A stretch of 64,000 bases of DNA from VRUE01 sp963712595. Its GTDB lineage: Bacteria > Actinomycetota > Thermoleophilia > Solirubrobacterales > 70-9. The notes under the pieces are model-generated. The model saw only the letters and a list, made by a program, of their open reading frames with translations, was not told the origin of the DNA and made no database searches. Location: NCBI GenBank assembly GCA_963712595.1, contig CAVQIM010000003.1:372001-436000 (forward strand), in the 5' to 3' direction. The number at the start of each line of letters is the position of its first letter. Position 1 is the stretch's first letter. Below, in pieces: positions 50,631 to 59,110 of this stretch. A program made the translations under genes and the position numbers.

Positions 50631-51217
50631 GAGGGGCGGCGGTGGGACTCCTCGGCTTGGGGCTGCTCGGCGGCGCAGCCCTGACGATCTCGAGCGGTCC
50701 GATCGCGAGCACCGCCGCGGCGGCGGAAGGCTGCGTCTGGCACCGGCACTCGAAGCCCGTCGTCAAGCACCTGAAGCGGCACGGCCGCCCGCGTCGGGTC
50801 AGGCGGGTGAAGCGCTGGTGGACCTGTGACGCACAGCCCACCGTGCCCGCGCCTGGCGCCGTCCCGACCGGCACCGCGCCGCCCGCGCCGCCAGCCACCG
50901 AAGCTCCTCCTTCCGAAGAAGCCCCGCTCTCCCACCTCAGCGTCAAAGCCGTCGAGTGGAGTTACACCCTCTCTCGCCCCGAAGTGGACGGCGGCGAAAC
51001 GATCGTCGAGCTCAACAACCAGGGCGAAGACAGCCACAACCTGAAGCTCCAGCGCGAAGGCAGCGCGGAACCCCCGCTGGCAGTCCCGGTGGCGGGCCCG
51101 GCGGAACAAACCAGCGCCCGCCTCACCCTTTCTCCCGGCTCCTACCGCCTCTATTGCAGCCTCGACCAGCACGACGAAAGAGGCATGCACGCAACGCTGA
51201 ACGTCGGGGGCGGATGA
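50627..51217 (+). CDS. Secreted cupredoxin-like protein with basic Cys-bounded segment
   Basis: 196 residues from GTG at 50627 (GTGA overlap). Signal sequence at about 1-33. Cys at 36 and 67 bracket a segment rich in His, Lys and Arg (WHRHSKPVVKHLKRHGRPRR), followed by a Pro/Ala/Thr linker. The C-terminal 95 residues form a cupredoxin-like beta sandwich (VEWSYTLSRPEVDGGETIVE; ASGED-like NNQGEDSHNLKL; YRLYCSLDQHDERGMHATL). The ligands H (DSHN), C (LYCSL), H (DQHDERGMH) and M suit a type-1 copper site. It is likely an extracellular electron-transfer or copper protein. Confidence 0.8.
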   Translation: MRGAAVGLLGLGLLGGAALTISSGPIASTAAAAEGCVWHRHSKPVVKHLKRHGRPRRVRRVKRWWTCDAQPTVPAPGAVPTGTAPPAPPATEAPPSEEAPLSHLSVKAVEWSYTLSRPEVDGGETIVELNNQGEDSHNLKLQREGSAEPPLAVPVAGPAEQTSARLTLSPGSYRLYCSLDQHDERGMHATLNVGGG

Positions 51218-51723
51218 TCTACGTCGTCTACGCGCTTGTGGCCCTGCTCGGGGCCGCCGTTCACCTCTGGCGGCACCCGGCGGAGCGCGCGCCCGCCCGG
51301 GCGATCGAGATCGTCCTGCTCTGGTGGATCATGGTCACGATCGGCGTGGCCGGCGTAGTCGGCGGCCTCTTCCACCTGCTCGACGGCGCCAGCATCGCGA
51401 AGGAAATCGGCTTTACCCGGGGCGACGGAGGCTTTCAGACCGAGGTCGGTTTTGGCGACCTCGCGCTCGGCCTCGGCGCCCTGCTCTGCATCCGGTTCCG
51501 CGATCGCTACTGGCTGGCGATCCTCGTCGTCGCCACGGTCTCGCTATGGGGCGACGCCTACGGCCACATCCACCAGGCGGTGGTCAACGACAACCACGAC
51601 CCCGACAACACCGGTCCCGTGCTCTACGCCGACATCGTCTTCCCGCTCGTCGGCCTGGCCCTCTACGGCGCACTCGAGCGCTTGACGACATCCCAACCAG
51701 CCGCGCGCAGGCACGCCGGCTGA
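51214..51723 (+). CDS. DUF6790-like four-TM membrane protein
   Basis: 169 residues from the ATG at 51214, overlapping the preceding stop as ATGA. Four hydrophobic helices, with conserved polar residues inside the membrane region (FHLLDGASIAKEIGFTRGDG; GDAYGHIHQAVVNDNHDPDN) as in the DUF6790 family. Function unknown. Last of four genes in a tight operon (DUF1800, DUF1501, cupredoxin, this), so probably a membrane partner of the copper protein. Confidence 0.8.
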   Translation: MIYVVYALVALLGAAVHLWRHPAERAPARAIEIVLLWWIMVTIGVAGVVGGLFHLLDGASIAKEIGFTRGDGGFQTEVGFGDLALGLGALLCIRFRDRYWLAILVVATVSLWGDAYGHIHQAVVNDNHDPDNTGPVLYADIVFPLVGLALYGALERLTTSQPAARRHAG

Positions 51724-51839
51724 GGTAGATGGCCGCCGGTCCGGGGGAGCTATATACCTGGCTGCTTACGTCATCCCGCCAGAAGGCCCGGAACTGGCGA
51801 GGCTAGGATGCGGGCGATGAGTGGTTTCGCGCCAGAGAG

Positions 51840-52928
51840 ATGTCCGACGCGGCGATGAGCGCCGTGGATCGGGGGGGACGATTGCGGCGGGTTGGGCTTG
51901 TACTCACGGGTGGAACGATAGGTTCGGAGATAGCCTCCCCTATGCCGCAGGAGAAGCTGGTTCGGCTGCTGGATGCCGCGGGGAACCGGATCCCGGAGTT
52001 CGAACTGGTACAGGAGGCGTTGCCGCGCGGCGGGGAGTTCGAGTTCGACGTGCGGCGGCCGATCGGGATGTTGTCCGAGAATTTGGCGCCGGAAGATTGG
52101 ACGGCGATGGCGGCGTCGATTCGAGGGCTCGCCGAGGAGGAGGGGGTCGACGCAATCCTGATTCTGCACGGAACGGACACGATGGCCTACACGTCCGCAG
52201 CGCTCTCCTTCATGCTCTCGGATCTCCAAGTTCCAATCGTGGTAACGGGGTCAAACAAGCCCTCCGACCAGCCCCGCTCCGACGCGCTCCAGAATCTCCA
52301 CGCCTCGCTGGTAGCGCTGGAAAACCTCGGCCCGGGCGTTTTCATCGTCTTCGCTGGTCGGCCCACTGCCGCCGGGCGCGTCCACATCGGCACCCGGGTG
52401 CGCAAGGTTCGGGCGTCCGGAAACGCGTTCGCATCGGTGGGCCGACGACCGGTAGCCGAAGTCCGCACAGACGAGTTCGTCCGGCTCTGGGCGCCAAACC
52501 CGCCCAGACCGATGCCCTTCCGGGGGGAGGTGGATCAACGGGTTCTCAGTTTGCGGCTCTACCCAGGGCTCGACCTCGGCGCCATCTTCGACTCGCTGAT
52601 CCCGAATCAGGTGCGTGGAGTGGTCATCGAGCTCTACGCCTCCTTCACCTCTCCTTCGGCTCAGCCGCGGTACTCCGTTCCGCGGTTCGTCGATGCGTGC
52701 TCAGCCAGCGGTGTTCCCGTCGTCGCCGCGGTCGCCAACGAGCCAAGGGGGAAGCCGAACCTCTACGAGTCCAGAATTGCCTTTGAGGAAGCGGGTGGAG
52801 CGATCCTTCACATGCTCCCCGAGACTGCCACGGTCAAGTTGATGTGGGCGCTGGGGATGGACTCACGGCCCGACTCGGTCCTCGAGCTGATGAACACGAG
52901 CATCGCCAACGAGATGTCCAATGCGTGA
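51840..52928 (+). CDS. ansA: Type I L-asparaginase
   Basis: 362 residues. The two active-site threonine regions are present, GLVLTGGTIGSE near 23 and ILHGTDTMAYTSAAL near 108, followed by VVTGSNKPSDQPRSDAL. A C-terminal domain supplies the rest of the cytosolic type-I pattern, and there is no signal peptide. It hydrolyses asparagine to aspartate and ammonia. The 3' end overlaps the next gene by eight bases, so the two are translationally coupled. Confidence 0.9.
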   Translation: MSDAAMSAVDRGGRLRRVGLVLTGGTIGSEIASPMPQEKLVRLLDAAGNRIPEFELVQEALPRGGEFEFDVRRPIGMLSENLAPEDWTAMAASIRGLAEEEGVDAILILHGTDTMAYTSAALSFMLSDLQVPIVVTGSNKPSDQPRSDALQNLHASLVALENLGPGVFIVFAGRPTAAGRVHIGTRVRKVRASGNAFASVGRRPVAEVRTDEFVRLWAPNPPRPMPFRGEVDQRVLSLRLYPGLDLGAIFDSLIPNQVRGVVIELYASFTSPSAQPRYSVPRFVDACSASGVPVVAAVANEPRGKPNLYESRIAFEEAGGAILHMLPETATVKLMWALGMDSRPDSVLELMNTSIANEMSNA

Positions 52929-53643
52929 CGGACCCTCGCGCGAGAGCATCTGGATCGGCCTGGCGAGCAGCATCGTCGTCGCGGTCATCGGTGGCCTGAT
53001 AGCCGTACTGCCCTCGCTCGACTCGGTATGGAGCGTGGCTGGTGTGCTGGTGATCGCGGCCGCCGGAATCACGACCTCGACGGTGATCTTGGTGCGAGAA
53101 GCCCGTCGGCTGATCGTCCGCCAAGACTGGGGAGAAAAGTTCACCGCGTATGAATACGACGAGGAGGTCGGCGTCCTTCTCAAGGGTGCAATCGAGAACG
53201 TCTCCCTCCGAGTGGAAACGATCCACGTTGTCCTCGACAAGCTCGTCGCCGCGATTCCGGACGAGCGCAAAGAGGCCGCTCTTCGCGACGCGGGCTACGC
53301 GGCGGGCTCGAAGTGGGCGGGGGAGTTCCGCCGGACGTTGTGGCAATCGGGGCTCCGCAGTGATGAAGACGTTCGCCAGCTCCTGCGCTGGTCCGAGTAC
53401 GACGCGACCGCTGGCATGGGCCGCCTCAGCGTCGCCATGGACACGAACTTCCGCAACGGCTCGGTAATGCTGCAAAACAGCTTCCTCTCCCGAGCGCCTG
53501 CGTCCTTTCCCCTCAACTACTGGTTCGCTGGCTACATCGCCGGGACCATGGATGAGCTGTTCGACAGTAGTCACGAGGTCACGTTGCAGGAACCCTCGCG
53601 CGGCACAGCCCAACTCGTGGCCTTTCAGGTGACGGCCGAATAG
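52921..53643 (+). CDS. Membrane protein with V4R-like C-terminal domain
   Basis: 240 residues. Two N-terminal hydrophobic helices (about 10-30 and 38-58) anchor it; the rest is soluble. Residues about 120-240 follow the pattern of the V4R/4-vinyl-reductase small-ligand fold (AGYAAGSKWAGEFRR; YWFAGYIAGTMDELF; VTLQEPSRGTAQLVAFQV) but lack the usual Cys residues, so zinc binding is unlikely. It may sense a small hydrophobic ligand or bind a partner. Coupled to asparaginase by an eight-base overlap. Confidence 0.65.
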   Translation: MRDGPSRESIWIGLASSIVVAVIGGLIAVLPSLDSVWSVAGVLVIAAAGITTSTVILVREARRLIVRQDWGEKFTAYEYDEEVGVLLKGAIENVSLRVETIHVVLDKLVAAIPDERKEAALRDAGYAAGSKWAGEFRRTLWQSGLRSDEDVRQLLRWSEYDATAGMGRLSVAMDTNFRNGSVMLQNSFLSRAPASFPLNYWFAGYIAGTMDELFDSSHEVTLQEPSRGTAQLVAFQVTAE

Positions 53644-53792
53644 CCAGGAGGCAGCCGCGGCGTGGCGCCTGCGAGCCGTCGCTGTTCGGGCGGCTTCAGA
53701 TCAGTGGCGCTGCGCTAGGGTCCTCCCTCTCGCGAGGAGGGGCGGTGCGCGGGGACATTGGATTGGGGAGCCCCGCAGCAGAAGGAGACTCA

Positions 53793-55652
53793 GTGTCCGT
53801 CCACCGATCGCGCAGGGCCCGGGTCCGCGTCGCGCTTGCGGTTTCTTCAGCCGCGCTCCTGGCGGCGCTTCTATTCGGCTCGAGCGTCGCCTCGGCCGCG
53901 GAACCGACGATCAGCTGGAGCGGGTCGGTCTCGATGACCGACGAACACGCCGAGCACCTGAACACCTGCGGCCCGGCCGGATGGCGCTTCGTCACCGAGT
54001 GGGAGATGGTCGACGAGACGGTGCCGCTGTCGGAGCCCGACGAATCCGGCGCCCGCACCGCGGTCGCCCACATGGTCCCGACCTCGGCCGGGGACTTCAC
54101 CCTCACCCACTCCTCGAGCAGCTGCAGTGGGAACTCGGGCGCGTGCGGGTACACGGTGGAATGGGACAACCTGCACGCGATCGATTCGATTCAGGAACCG
54201 GTCGCGGTGCAGATGCGCATCTACCTGAACGCGAACCGGCTCGAGATCAGCCCGGCCTACAACAGCGCAAGCCACGACTGGGTTCTGAACGCGACGTACA
54301 CGACTCATCAGCACCCTCCGTGCGACACGACACCTTCCTCCAGCGAAGGCCCGTTCACGCAGGGCTACGGCCTGCCGCGATTCGAGCTCTCCCCCCTGGG
54401 CTTCCCGGAGCGTGACGACCGGGTTCCGATCCACGAGCCTTCGCCGAACCAGATCGTCGTCGACGGTCCCTTCACCGCCACCGGCTCGCCCGACACCGAC
54501 CGGACGCTCAGCTTCAACGGGATGCCGTTCGGGTCCTGGTGGACCGCATACCTAACCTCCTGCGTCTCTGGCAACAGCTGCGACCAGAGCGAAATCGACG
54601 AGAGCAGCGAGATGACCGAGAGCCTCACCGCGGTCGTCAACGACCTCGAACCGATCTGCGCCGACGGCCTCGACAACGACGGCGACGGCGCGGTCGACTA
54701 CCCCGCCGACCAGGGCTGCAAATCTGCCACCGACGAATCCGAGCTGAGCACGAACCAGTGCGACAACGGGGTCGATGACGACGGGGATGGGCACACCGAT
54801 TGGCCGGCGGATTCGGACTGCCCGAGCGCCAGCGCGGACTCGGAGCGCTCGAACTGCTCGCCCCCTTCCGAGGGCGTGTACGTGCACCCGAGGTTCGGGG
54901 CGTCGGTTCCCGGCAAGGAGCTGTTCCTCTTCGAACCCTCCTACACCTTTTGCTACAACGGCACGATCGGGCTGATCCGCCGGGCCGACACCTTCGGCGA
55001 CGTCGCCGCCGGGACAGTCACCCGCTCGCTCTTCAAGGCGCTCGGCTTCGAGCTCGACTACGAGCCACCCACGGAACCGCCTTCGATCAGCGGCGACAGG
55101 CTGAGCGCCGAGGGCGGCTCCTTCTCGTTCGCCTTCGACTCGACGACGCTGTTCGATCGCCTCGGCGCCAGGAAGGCGATCGAGGGCAAGCTGGAGAAGG
55201 GGCTGCAGAAGGGACTCGAAAAGGCCCTCAGGCGCTACAAGCTGACCGACTACCGGACCCTGCGGAAGATTCGAACCTGGGAGATCGAGGTGACGAAGAA
55301 GGTCCTGCTTCAGTTCGACAAGAAGGCCCGGCTCGTGACGCGCCTCCTACCGGACTCGATGGCCGACAACGTTCGCAGCTGGTTGAAGAAGAAGGTCAAA
55401 TCGCGGATCGAGGACATCTGGACCAAGGTGAACGCGCACCTCAGCGGCCACGGCACCAGCAAAGCCATCGCGGCCCAGGTCAGCGGCGAAATCATCGACG
55501 GCTTCATCAAGGGTCTCGACAGGGTGTTCGTCTGGCACTTCCCGGTCTGGGAACCGATCTTCAGCGCTGAAGTCGATGCGCTGGGCGGGCACAACGAGTC
55601 CGCCCGCGGGGGCTTCAAGAACCCGTTCCTGGCGATCACCCGCACGAACTGA
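53793..55652 (+). CDS. Secreted protein with two MopE-type metal-binding motifs
   Basis: 619 residues from GTG at 53793, chosen because AGAAGGAGACTCA precedes it and a signal peptide follows immediately (VRVALAVSSAALLAALLFGS). Residues about 35-270 are a beta-rich region with several Cys. Two calcium-type loops follow, DGLDNDGDGAVDYPADQGCK and NGVDDDGDGHTDWPADSDCP. The C-terminal part is helical and Lys-rich (KLEKGLQKGLEKALRRY). Overall function unknown; probably an extracellular metal-binding protein. The 3' end converges on uppP with a 6-base gap. Confidence 0.75.
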   Translation: MSVHRSRRARVRVALAVSSAALLAALLFGSSVASAAEPTISWSGSVSMTDEHAEHLNTCGPAGWRFVTEWEMVDETVPLSEPDESGARTAVAHMVPTSAGDFTLTHSSSSCSGNSGACGYTVEWDNLHAIDSIQEPVAVQMRIYLNANRLEISPAYNSASHDWVLNATYTTHQHPPCDTTPSSSEGPFTQGYGLPRFELSPLGFPERDDRVPIHEPSPNQIVVDGPFTATGSPDTDRTLSFNGMPFGSWWTAYLTSCVSGNSCDQSEIDESSEMTESLTAVVNDLEPICADGLDNDGDGAVDYPADQGCKSATDESELSTNQCDNGVDDDGDGHTDWPADSDCPSASADSERSNCSPPSEGVYVHPRFGASVPGKELFLFEPSYTFCYNGTIGLIRRADTFGDVAAGTVTRSLFKALGFELDYEPPTEPPSISGDRLSAEGGSFSFAFDSTTLFDRLGARKAIEGKLEKGLQKGLEKALRRYKLTDYRTLRKIRTWEIEVTKKVLLQFDKKARLVTRLLPDSMADNVRSWLKKKVKSRIEDIWTKVNAHLSGHGTSKAIAAQVSGEIIDGFIKGLDRVFVWHFPVWEPIFSAEVDALGGHNESARGGFKNPFLAITRTN

Positions 55653-55658
55653 ATCGGG

Positions 55659-56474
55659 CTAGCTGATCGCGCCGCTGGCCGCCAACGCCAGGACCAACGC
55701 GCCAAGGGCGATCCGGTAGACGACGAAGATCTTCAGCGTGTGGGTGCCGAGGTAGCGAAGAAGCCAGGCAATCGCCGCATAGCCGGTGACGAAGGCGACG
55801 AGGGTGGCGATTGCGGTCGCCTCGACCGAGGCGCTGCCATCTTCGCCGACCTTGCGCAGCTCGAAGAGACCGCTCAAGACCACGGCCGGCACCGAGAGCA
55901 GGAACGAGTAACGGGCGGCGGCGACCCGGTCGAACCCGCGGAACAACCCGGCGGAGATGGTCGCCCCCGAGCGTGAGACGCCGGGGATCAGGGCCAGCGC
56001 CTGCGCCATGCCGACGAACAGCCCGTCACGGCCGTTCATCTCCGCCAACGCTCGTTGCCGGGTGCCGACCCGCTCGGCGAGCATCATCACGAAGGAGAAG
56101 AGGATGAGCGCCGAGCCGATCAGGTACAGGCTGCGAGCGCCCGACTCGATCTGATCCTTGAACACGAACCCGAAGATCGAGATCGGAATCGTCCCGAGGA
56201 CGATGAACCAGCCCAGGTTCGCCTCATGGCTGCGCTGGCGAAAGGGGATGCGCAGCTCGCGCACCCAGGCGACGGCTATGCGCCAGAGGTCGGCTCGGAA
56301 GTAGATCAGGACAGCGGCCATCGTCCCCAGCTGGATCACGGCGGTGAACCCGGCCCCCGGATCGGGCCAGCCGAGGAGCGCCGGCACGATCCGGAGGTGC
56401 CCGCTGGAAGAGATCGGCAGGAACTCGGTCAGCCCCTGCACTAGGCCGAGGACGATCGCCTCGAAGTTGCTCAT
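55659..56474 (-). CDS. uppP: Undecaprenyl-diphosphatase
   Basis: 271 residues, eight predicted helices. Signature residues: GLTEFLPISSSGHL (E and S/H active-site set) near residue 14, and ALIPGVSRSGATISAGL near 170, where SRSGA is the second catalytic block. Converts undecaprenyl pyrophosphate to the monophosphate at the membrane, recycling the carrier for peptidoglycan and wall polymers; also associated with bacitracin tolerance. Its neighbours do not share an obvious pathway. Confidence 0.95.
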   Translation of the reverse strand: MSNFEAIVLGLVQGLTEFLPISSSGHLRIVPALLGWPDPGAGFTAVIQLGTMAAVLIYFRADLWRIAVAWVRELRIPFRQRSHEANLGWFIVLGTIPISIFGFVFKDQIESGARSLYLIGSALILFSFVMMLAERVGTRQRALAEMNGRDGLFVGMAQALALIPGVSRSGATISAGLFRGFDRVAAARYSFLLSVPAVVLSGLFELRKVGEDGSASVEATAIATLVAFVTGYAAIAWLLRYLGTHTLKIFVVYRIALGALVLALAASGAIS

Positions 56475-56502
56475 GGCGCGATGAGGCTAGTGGCTGCGAC
56501 GG

Positions 56503-57333
56503 TCAAGGCAAGACCAGACGGGCGTGGATCGCCCGGTGGTCGCTGCCGGGCAGATCGTCGACTCCGTATTCGGCGACGCCCAAGCGGCGATCCGCGAGGA
56601 CGTGGTCGATCGTGATCAGCCCCCAGGGGAACTCGTCGGGACCCGGCCAGGTCGGCTCGAGGCCCTTGCCGGTCGCGTTGCCCGCATCCCGATAGCCCCC
56701 GTCGACGAGATCGCGGAACTCGGCCTGGTCGAAGGTGGCGTTGAAGTCTCCGACCAAGACCCAGGGGACGCCGGCCCCGGGCGCCGGCAGGCTCTCGAGC
56801 GCTTCCCTCCAGCGCTCGACACTCATGTTGGGCGGCTGGGGATGGACGGCGACGATCCGCAACCGCCTGCCATCCGGGAGGACGATCGCCGCCCGCGGCA
56901 TTCGGAAGAGGAACCGGGTCTGATGCGGAAGTGGGGTCAGCCGATGGCGCGCGTAGAGGCCCCCGCCGTGACCCTTGGGCTGCGCCATCAGCACCGCCTG
57001 CGGGAGGCGGCGACCGATGCCCGCCCGGCGAAGCCCCCGGGCGAAGCCGGGGGTCAGCTCCTGGACGCTGAGGAGATCGGGGCGGTAGCGGTCGACCAGG
57101 GTGACCAGGGCGGCCGGACTGGCGGCGCCGAGATAGACGTTGGCCGACAGCACGGTGAAAGTCTCATGGCCCGCCGCCGGCACCCTTTCGCTGCCGATCG
57201 CTCGCGGCAGAACGACAGCCGCGAGGTAGGTCGCCGCGATCGCGGCGACGGCGGCAGCAGCCCAGTTGCGCAGCGCGACGGCAACACCGGCGACCAGCAG
57301 CGCGGCTGCTGCGGCGAACGGCGTGAGGAACAT
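56503..57333 (-). CDS. Endonuclease/exonuclease/phosphatase family membrane protein; start uncertain
   Basis: At least 276 residues. The C-terminal 220 form an EEP fold: LSANVYLGAASPAAL, LSVQELTPGFARGL, WVLVGDFNATFDQAEF, TIDHVLADRRLG and GSDHRAIHARL, containing the catalytic N, E, D/N and SDH residues. Two hydrophobic helices precede it. A further hydrophobic stretch (YWPIWAAAIPLALWALVRAF) is encoded just upstream, but no ATG, GTG or TTG opens it before the anti-sigma gene; ATG at 57333 is the first usable start. Phosphodiesterase or nuclease activity facing outside is plausible. Confidence 0.75.
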   Translation of the reverse strand: MFLTPFAAAAALLVAGVAVALRNWAAAAVAAIAATYLAAVVLPRAIGSERVPAAGHETFTVLSANVYLGAASPAALVTLVDRYRPDLLSVQELTPGFARGLRRAGIGRRLPQAVLMAQPKGHGGGLYARHRLTPLPHQTRFLFRMPRAAIVLPDGRRLRIVAVHPQPPNMSVERWREALESLPAPGAGVPWVLVGDFNATFDQAEFRDLVDGGYRDAGNATGKGLEPTWPGPDEFPWGLITIDHVLADRRLGVAEYGVDDLPGSDHRAIHARLVLP

Positions 57334-57511
57334 CGCCGCCGTCAGCAGGTTCCCGCCCTCCAGCCCGAAGGCTCGGACGAGCGCCCAGAGGGCGAGCGGA
57401 ATCGCCGCCGCCCAGATCGGCCAGTAGCGCCGCGCGCCAACCCTTTCGAACGCCTTGGTGGCCAGAGCAGGATCTTCGACGATTCGGCGCGGCGGCCGCG
57501 GCCAATCCCCC

Positions 57512-58432
57512 CTAGTTCGCGGCCGCAGCCTGAAGGCGGATCTGCGTACCCCCCGCCCCAGAGCGGATCTGGACCAGGTCGCAGAGCTGGTTTGCCAGCC
57601 AGAGGCCACGGCCGCCCTCCTGGGTGGGCTCGGGTCGAAGCCGGCCGACGAGGGGCTCCTCGATCGTGCCCGCGTCCTGGAGCTCGACGATGAGGCGGTC
57701 CGACTCCTGCCAGATGCGCAGGGTTCCGGTGCCACCGCCGTGGGCGACGCTGTTCGCCGCCAGCTCGCTGGCGGCGACGACGAGGTCGGCAGAGTCACTC
57801 AAGGGGAAGCCGGCTTCCTGGGCAGCCCGCCCTACGCGGCGCCGAACGTCGGAGAGCCCACTGCGATCGAACTCGAAGCCTTCGGCATCCGCTGGGTGGT
57901 CGCTCAAGGCACCGGTGAAGCAATTGCTCTCGACCGCGTACTCGGCGTTCGACACGCTGACGCCCCCGTGCGCGAGCGCGCCGTGCGAGCCCGCGACCCG
58001 GTCCAGTACCTCGTCGGCGAGGGCACGGCCGTCGTAGGGGCAGAGCAGCGACCAGGCGGGCAGGGCCGAGAAGGCGACGTTGAGCAGCGACTCGTGGCGT
58101 TGGCACTCGTCGATCTCAGCTTCCCCGCGCCCCGGCCAAACCGGTTCGCCGACGCCACGCAGGGACGTCCCGCCGTGCTCGTCGACGAAATCGCGCCAGA
58201 AGGGAATGATCCGCGCCGGGTTGCGCCCCAGCGCCTCCATGTCGGCGAAGCGCACAGCGGAGGAGTCCTCGCCCAACTCGCCTTCGAGCAAAGTCGTGTT
58301 GGCGCGGCTGACGGCAACCAGGGCCGGTTCGCCGGTGTCGATCGCGCCTCGCAGGAAGGAAACCGTGACCGCGAGGAACTCGTCGGGGTCGCCGTAGATC
58401 AATGCCTCGTGTCTGAAGCCCGACTGCTCCAT
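57512..58432 (-). CDS. MEDS-HATPase anti-sigma regulatory protein (RsbA/RsbW-like)
   Basis: 306 residues. Residues about 5-165 form a MEDS sensor domain (FRHEALIYGDPDEFLAVTVS; ALVAVSRANTTLLEG). Residues about 175-300 are an RsbW-type ATPase domain with the N-box ELAANSVAHG and glycine motifs around DAG and GGRGLWLANQL. In the partner-switch scheme such a protein holds a stress sigma factor until a STAS antagonist binds it. A STAS protein is encoded at 62851-63213, and sigmaB-like promoters are spread through the window. No sigma factor gene itself is in view. Confidence 0.88.
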   Translation of the reverse strand: MEQSGFRHEALIYGDPDEFLAVTVSFLRGAIDTGEPALVAVSRANTTLLEGELGEDSSAVRFADMEALGRNPARIIPFWRDFVDEHGGTSLRGVGEPVWPGRGEAEIDECQRHESLLNVAFSALPAWSLLCPYDGRALADEVLDRVAGSHGALAHGGVSVSNAEYAVESNCFTGALSDHPADAEGFEFDRSGLSDVRRRVGRAAQEAGFPLSDSADLVVAASELAANSVAHGGGTGTLRIWQESDRLIVELQDAGTIEEPLVGRLRPEPTQEGGRGLWLANQLCDLVQIRSGAGGTQIRLQAAAAN

Positions 58433-58492
58433 GTTCTTTCAACGCCCGATCTCAACGCTCGTTTCGGTGCCTTTGAGCCCGTATAGAGGCAG

Positions 58493-58519
58493 GTTTAGCC
58501 ATCGCGGCGACCTGGGTAG
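58493..58519 (+). promoter_or_regulatory. SigmaB-like promoter for the zinc-ribbon gene
   Basis: GTTTAG, 15 bases, GGGTAG, about 45 bases upstream of the ATG at 58565. Confidence 0.55.
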
Positions 58520-58564
58520 TCGTCGTTCGTCCGGGTTGTCCAAGGGTTTAGGGAGGGCTTTGCG

Positions 58565-58783
58565 ATGTTTAGGTGCGAGACGTGTGGAAGTTGCTACAGC
58601 GCGGCGCATGCGGTGGCGATCGAGAACTGCCCCCGCTGTCAAGCTCGAGACGGAGTTACATCGCCGCTTTCCTTCAAGCCCTTTGGGTTCCCTGATCGCA
58701 CGAAGGCGAAACCGCACAGCCTTCCGCTCGCGGCAACCGCGGCGCCCACCGAGGTAGACCGCCTCGAGGCGCCTCGGCCCTAG
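58565..58783 (+). CDS. Small zinc-ribbon protein
   Basis: 72 residues. Two CxxC knuckles, C4/C7 and C22/C25, form a zinc ribbon (FRCETCGSCYSAAHAVAIEN, then CPRCQ); the remainder is a Pro/Lys-rich tail without structure signals. It could bind DNA or protein; no function can be assigned. Preceded by a sigmaB-like promoter. Confidence 0.7.
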   Translation: MFRCETCGSCYSAAHAVAIENCPRCQARDGVTSPLSFKPFGFPDRTKAKPHSLPLAATAAPTEVDRLEAPRP

Positions 58784-58791
58784 TCACCTAG

Positions 58792-58959
58792 TCAGTACCA
58801 GCGACCGCGCGCGAAGCCGCCGAACGCGATCAGGCCGATCAAGACCACGATCAGGCCGATCCAAAAGCTCCAGACGATCATCAGGACGATGCCGATGATG
58901 ACGAGGATTCCGCCGAGCGAGATGCCTGCGCTCGACCCACTCTCGGTTTTGGTGCCCAT
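58792..58959 (-). CDS. Two-TM mini membrane protein (DUF6131-like)
   Basis: 55 residues from the ATG at 58959, preceded by CAGGAGGAGAGAG, a very strong ribosome site. After a polar start (GTKTESGSSAG) two hydrophobic segments follow (ISLGGILVIIGIVLMIVWSF; IGLIVVLIGLIAFGGF). Small stress-type membrane protein; function unknown. A sigmaB-like site with a poor -35 lies at 59004-59028. Confidence 0.7.
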   Translation of the reverse strand: MGTKTESGSSAGISLGGILVIIGIVLMIVWSFWIGLIVVLIGLIAFGGFARGRWY

Positions 58960-59003
58960 CTCTCTCCTCCTGGTGAGAAAGCTCTTGGGTGTGGCACCTA
59001 TCG

Positions 59004-59028
59004 ATACCCGGCAAAAGGGGTTTGACAC
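59004..59028 (-). promoter_or_regulatory. Possible sigmaB-like promoter for the two-TM protein
   Basis: Minus strand GTGTCA, 13 bases, GGGTAT. The -10 is perfect, the -35 shares only four of six bases with GTTTAA. Confidence 0.4.
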
Positions 59029-59110
59029 CACAGCAGGAAGGCCGTAGGGCAGACGGACGCTCTGTCCAAACGCGGTCGAGCGCAAAAGCGGCGTCGCATA
59101 CCCTTGCGCG

